From CBDBDZ01 sp965204215 (GTDB lineage Bacteria; Pseudomonadota; Gammaproteobacteria; Pseudomonadales; GM7GCV1), in the NCBI GenBank assembly GCA_965204215.1, contig CBDBDZ010000013.1:124001-188000 (forward strand): a stretch of DNA of 64,000 nt, in the 5' to 3' direction. The number at the start of each line of letters is the position of its first letter. The stretch's first letter is position 1. The position numbers and the translations under genes are program-made. The notes beneath the pieces are model-generated. The model saw only the letters and a program-made list of their open reading frames with translations. It made no database searches and was not told where the DNA came from. Of the stretch, positions 60,902 through 64,000 are shown in pieces.

Positions 60902-61810
60902 ATGACTACATTCTTAATGATACTTGGAATATATTTGGCTTCGGTTTTGTTTATGCGGTTAAGGGGGCGTACTTTTGAGAGCTGGCCTCGGCAAATGTCA
61001 GATTTTTCCAGTTTTATGGTGCCGTTCAATTTGCCTGCTTACTTGTTTTCTAAAATACCTTGTAAACCTATTATAGATAAATCTCATTTTCCAGAGATTC
61101 AAGTGATTGAAGATAACTGGGAAATAGTCAGGGAAGAAGCACTGAAATTATATGATTCAGGTTATATTACAACTCATGACGATTTGCCAGCGAGTAGTTT
61201 TTATAAAGACAATCGTTGGAAAAGTTTCTATTTAAAGGCATATAACAATCAAATACCTTCGGCGTATATATATGCTCCAAAAACTATGGAATTAATTAAC
61301 CAGGTACCTTACATGAACTTAGCATTATTTGCCGTGTTAATGCCAGGTAAAACCATTAATCAACACCACGACCCTTTTTCTTTTACAGTGCGTTATTCAT
61401 TGGGACTGTCTACTCCCAATTCTGATGATTGCGGTATTGTGGTGGATACACAAGACTATAAATGGAAAGATGGTGACAGTATTATTTTTGATGAAAACTA
61501 TATGCATAATGCCTATAACCATACCGATACACCAAGGTTAATATTGATGACAGATTTAGACAGACCTATGTCATTTAAACCAGCGCAAAAGATGTATTAT
61601 TATTTTGGATACTGGTTTAACAGAGCCTTTGGCATTGATAATGTTGACTCTAACCATAAAGGTATTGGCAACAAGTTAGGTGCTTGGGTAGTTGGTTATA
61701 AAGCTTTTATGAAGGGTTTGAAACGCAAGAATAGAACCTTATACATAATTGGTAAAAATATATTTTTCTTTAGTTTGCTGGCCTGGTTTATTGAGTCAAT
61801 GGTAAATTAA
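60902..61810 (+). CDS. lpxO: LpxO-like aspartyl/asparaginyl beta-hydroxylase
   Basis: 302 aa Fe(II)/2-oxoglutarate dioxygenase. An N-terminal membrane helix (residues 2-17), the metal motif HHD in INQHHDPFS near 158-161, the distal H with the 2OG-binding R in HNAYNHTDTPRLIL, and a C-terminal membrane segment (about 283-300) match LpxO, which 2-hydroxylates a lipid A acyl chain. TATAAT at 60871-60876 is a plausible -10. Other hydroxylases of this family are possible. Confidence 0.82.
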   Translation: MTTFLMILGIYLASVLFMRLRGRTFESWPRQMSDFSSFMVPFNLPAYLFSKIPCKPIIDKSHFPEIQVIEDNWEIVREEALKLYDSGYITTHDDLPASSFYKDNRWKSFYLKAYNNQIPSAYIYAPKTMELINQVPYMNLALFAVLMPGKTINQHHDPFSFTVRYSLGLSTPNSDDCGIVVDTQDYKWKDGDSIIFDENYMHNAYNHTDTPRLILMTDLDRPMSFKPAQKMYYYFGYWFNRAFGIDNVDSNHKGIGNKLGAWVVGYKAFMKGLKRKNRTLYIIGKNIFFFSLLAWFIESMVN

Positions 61811-61820
61811 GCCTGCAATA

Positions 61821-62663
61821 ATGAATAACAAGCTGCAGGCGTATATCCAATTATTTCGTCTGCATAGACCAATTGGGTGGCTGTTGGTACTTTGGCCTAC
61901 GCTGACAGCGCTATGGTTGGCCAGCGATGGTATTCCCAACGTAAAATTGTTAATTATTTTTACCTTGGGCGCAATTATTGTTCGCAGTGCAGGCTGTGCT
62001 ATCAACGATTATGTTGATAGAGATTTTGATGGCAAAGTCATGCGAACTCAAGACAGACCATTGGCAACAGGAGATTTATCACCTAAAGAGGCACTTGCAG
62101 GGTTCGCGGTGATGTCACTGTTAGCACTATTATTAGTACTGCAATTAAACCGCTTAACGATATACCTATCTCTTGTAGCTATCCTATTAGCAGTTAGTTA
62201 TCCATTTTTTAAACGCTTTACCTATTTGCCTCAGGTGTATTTAGGGTTTGCAATGAATTGGGGAATTGTTATGGCATGGGCAGCTGTAACCAATAAAATG
62301 GATTTCAGAATCATCATTCTTTATCTTGCTACCATTCTGTGGACTATTGTCTACGACACTTATTATGCAATAGCTGATCGCGAAGATGATGTCGCAGCAG
62401 GAATCCAATCTACAGCCATACTCTGGCAAGGGAAGATAGCACGGGTTACAGGTGTGCTACAACTGTTTTATTTGGTACTTATCAGTATTCTGGGTTACGT
62501 ATTCAACCTTTCCACGTTCTACTTTATTGGTGTGATAGTCATTGCAGGTTTATTTATCTATCACCAAAGACTTACAAAAGATGAATTGCCCGGCAGCAGT
62601 TTTAAGGCTTTCTTGTATAATCATCATGTAGGCTGGGTACTTTTGTTAAGTGTTATGTTTTAG
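61821..62663 (+). CDS. ubiA: 4-hydroxybenzoate octaprenyltransferase
   Basis: 280 aa membrane prenyltransferase of ubiquinone synthesis. RPIGWLLVLWPTLTALW, the first Asp motif NDYVDRDFDGKVMRTQDRPLATG near residue 66 and the second DTYYAIADREDD near 175-186 are diagnostic, with about eight membrane helices. It follows the LpxO-like gene by 10 nt. Confidence 0.95.
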   Translation: MNNKLQAYIQLFRLHRPIGWLLVLWPTLTALWLASDGIPNVKLLIIFTLGAIIVRSAGCAINDYVDRDFDGKVMRTQDRPLATGDLSPKEALAGFAVMSLLALLLVLQLNRLTIYLSLVAILLAVSYPFFKRFTYLPQVYLGFAMNWGIVMAWAAVTNKMDFRIIILYLATILWTIVYDTYYAIADREDDVAAGIQSTAILWQGKIARVTGVLQLFYLVLISILGYVFNLSTFYFIGVIVIAGLFIYHQRLTKDELPGSSFKAFLYNHHVGWVLLLSVMF

Positions 62664-62722
62664 AAACTATTCTCATTGTCAATATTATTCATCAACAGTA
62701 GACATCAAAGATTCATAAGTAT

Positions 62723-62898
62723 ATTATTAGCCTGGCAATAAAATATCGCTCCTGCGTATTTTATTGATCACTATTGAAATACTAACGAAAATATGCGAAT
62801 TTTCTTGTATTTCAATGGTTCGCGACCGAGCTATCGCTCGTCGATGGTACTTCCTGGTGCCACATATTAGCCTGGTATTTTTATGCCGAATTAATATT
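62723..62898 (-). repeat. R2 repeat, full inverted copy
   Basis: 176 bp in reverse orientation to the 60.7-kb copy. Read on the plus strand: CAATAAAATATCGC-TCCT-GCGTATTTTATTG; then ATTGAAATAC/GTATTTCAAT enclosing GAAAAT-ATGCGA-ATTTTC; then GAGC/GCTC and the GGTACTTCCTGGTGCC stem. It ends 40 nt before the dnaB start and so lies over or next to the dnaB promoter. Confidence 0.85.
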
Positions 62899-62938
62899 CT
62901 TGGTCTTCTTTTTTTAATTTTAAACTGTACTACTGCCA

Positions 62939-64000
62939 ATGAGTGACGTGTCGCTGGAGTCTTTTTCTGATGATCCTTTTGAAGAAGAGACTTTAATCGA
63001 AACATCTGCTGTTAACAATCAGTTACCAGCGGCAATAGACTCTGAAAAAGCATTGCTGGGAGCTTTATTACTTAATGGGCACGAGGTATTCCCTTCGATT
63101 AAAAGTGTTTTAAAAGCAGAACATTTTTTTAGTCACCAGCACCGTGAAATATATAAGGCATTGTTAGTCATTGATAGTAATAATGACCCTTTTGACCCCA
63201 TAACTGTCAGTGATGTTTTAGCAAGACAGAAAAAGTTGAATCGCGCAGGAGGGCAAGAATATATTATTGAACTTGCCACTGGGGCAGTGCTGAATGTCAA
63301 TGTCGAACATTTAGCTAATATTATTTTTGAGCGCGCTATGTTGCGCTCTATTATTGATGTTTCCAGGCAAACCATTGCTGATAGTTACAGTGAAGATGTT
63401 TATGACAGTCGGTTTGTCCTGGAGAAAGCCGATCAACGCTTGCGTGAAATTGCTGAAAACAGGCCCTCGGAAGGAGGGCTGCTGCCCATGCAGGAACTTC
63501 TTGATAAGACGTTTACCAAGTTAAATGAAATTAAAGATAATAAAGGCAATATCACAGGTATTACTACAGGCTTTAAAGGACTTAACGAGATAACCTCAGG
63601 CTGGCAATCTGAAGATTTGGTTATTCTTGCTGCGCGCCCATCCATGGGTAAAACGGCATTAGCGCTAAGTTTTTTGGAACATGCCGCCAGAGATAAAAAG
63701 TCAGTATTGTTATTTAGCATGGAGATGCCATCAATATCAATAACCATGCGCATGATTTCGGCAATGAGCAAAGTCGAGTTAAAAAAAATTCGCGAGGCAA
63801 AGTTAGACCCACAAGAATGGGAGTCCGTTGGCAAAGCCATTGTTGAACTCAAACGCTTTGGTATATTTATTGATGATAGTGGCGGGCTAACGGTTACACA
63901 ACTGCGAGACAGGGTAAGGCGCTATGCTCGCATCCATGGCGAACCCGACTTGATTTTGGTCGATTACCTGGGGTTGATGCAAGCACCTGAACATGCCAGT
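62939..64000 (+). CDS. dnaB: Replicative DNA helicase DnaB, partial
   Basis: Starts at ATG 62939 (MSDVSLESFSDDPFEEE) and is open for 354 codons to the window edge. The N-terminal domain has SEKALLGALLLNGHEVF, the RecA-like core begins ITGITTGFKGLNEITSGWQ, with Walker A ARPSMGKTAL near residue 231 and Walker B ILVDYLGLM near 344. The usual Walker B text is VDYLQLM, so Q is G here. It unwinds DNA at the fork. rpsR-rplI, common upstream neighbours, are not present; ubiA and an R2 repeat lie there. Confidence 0.95.
   Translation, partial: MSDVSLESFSDDPFEEETLIETSAVNNQLPAAIDSEKALLGALLLNGHEVFPSIKSVLKAEHFFSHQHREIYKALLVIDSNNDPFDPITVSDVLARQKKLNRAGGQEYIIELATGAVLNVNVEHLANIIFERAMLRSIIDVSRQTIADSYSEDVYDSRFVLEKADQRLREIAENRPSEGGLLPMQELLDKTFTKLNEIKDNKGNITGITTGFKGLNEITSGWQSEDLVILAARPSMGKTALALSFLEHAARDKKSVLLFSMEMPSISITMRMISAMSKVELKKIREAKLDPQEWESVGKAIVELKRFGIFIDDSGGLTVTQLRDRVRRYARIHGEPDLILVDYLGLMQAPEHAS

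Noticed and set aside
62727..63005. 92-codon minus-strand open frame
   Set aside because: It covers the R2 repeat and the antisense of the dnaB start; it shares its first part with the R2-derived frame at 60.5-60.8 kb only because both are R2.

Overview
The window is chromosomal DNA of an AT-rich gammaproteobacterium. The evidence is the gene content and order: a compact str operon (rpsL-rpsG-fusA-tuf), iscRSUA-hscBA-fdx, hpf-ptsN-rapZ-ptsO, a Pil-Chp chemosensory operon, acnB, a Trm112-like gene next to hinT and alaS, and lolB-ispE-tRNA-Gln-prs-rplY-pth-ychF, an order common in Pseudomonas relatives. I cannot name a genus. All functions are read from the sequence and from remembered family motifs; no search was run.

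Layout. 1-1.1 kb: small membrane proteins and a HEPN-type gene. 1.25-6.6 kb (minus): str operon, then argB. 6.9-8.0 kb: an MDR oxidoreductase. 8.0-15.3 kb: Fe-S cluster assembly with an IscR-type operator, then the nitrogen-PTS cluster without rpoN. 15.6-24.5 kb: a reduced Pil-Chp operon (response regulator, CheW, degenerate PilJ-like receptor, ChpA-like kinase) running into an ABC-2 exporter. 24.6-25.3 kb: a frameshifted, truncated quinol nitric oxide reductase remnant. 25.3-28.9 kb: a sodium symporter, then groES-groEL with a sigma-32-like promoter. 29-34.7 kb: acyl-CoA ligase, SRPBCC protein, dienoyl-CoA-reductase-like flavoenzyme and an SDR. 34.7-42.2 kb: an RND efflux pair and a TonB-dependent receptor. 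42.3-43.2 kb: fxsA and a graveyard of repeats with an IS3 remnant. 43.2-53.2 kb (minus): a seven-gene operon, SDR-tolC-acnB-trm112-hinT-alaS-O-antigen-ligase-like. 53.2-59.2 kb: yrfG and the lolB-to-ychF block. 59.4-60.3 kb: a two-gene unknown operon. 60.9-64 kb: an LpxO-like hydroxylase, ubiA and the start of dnaB.

The most unusual content lies between genes. One family (here R1, about 180 bp) is a long imperfect hairpin with inverted ends around a TTATGCATTAG core. It has three full copies, two hairpins reduced to the ends alone, and several single ends. Its arms carry compensatory changes, and its ends often coincide with TTAA at a gene's TAA stop codon. A second family (R2, about 175 bp; two full and two partial copies) and a 149-bp element before the acyl-CoA ligase (R3) are chains of hairpins. 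R2 and R3 share apical loops (TCCT, ATGCGA) in the same order on unrelated stems. R1 and R2 pieces lie side by side at three loci. These look like non-autonomous mobile or structured-RNA elements whose mobilising gene is not in the window.
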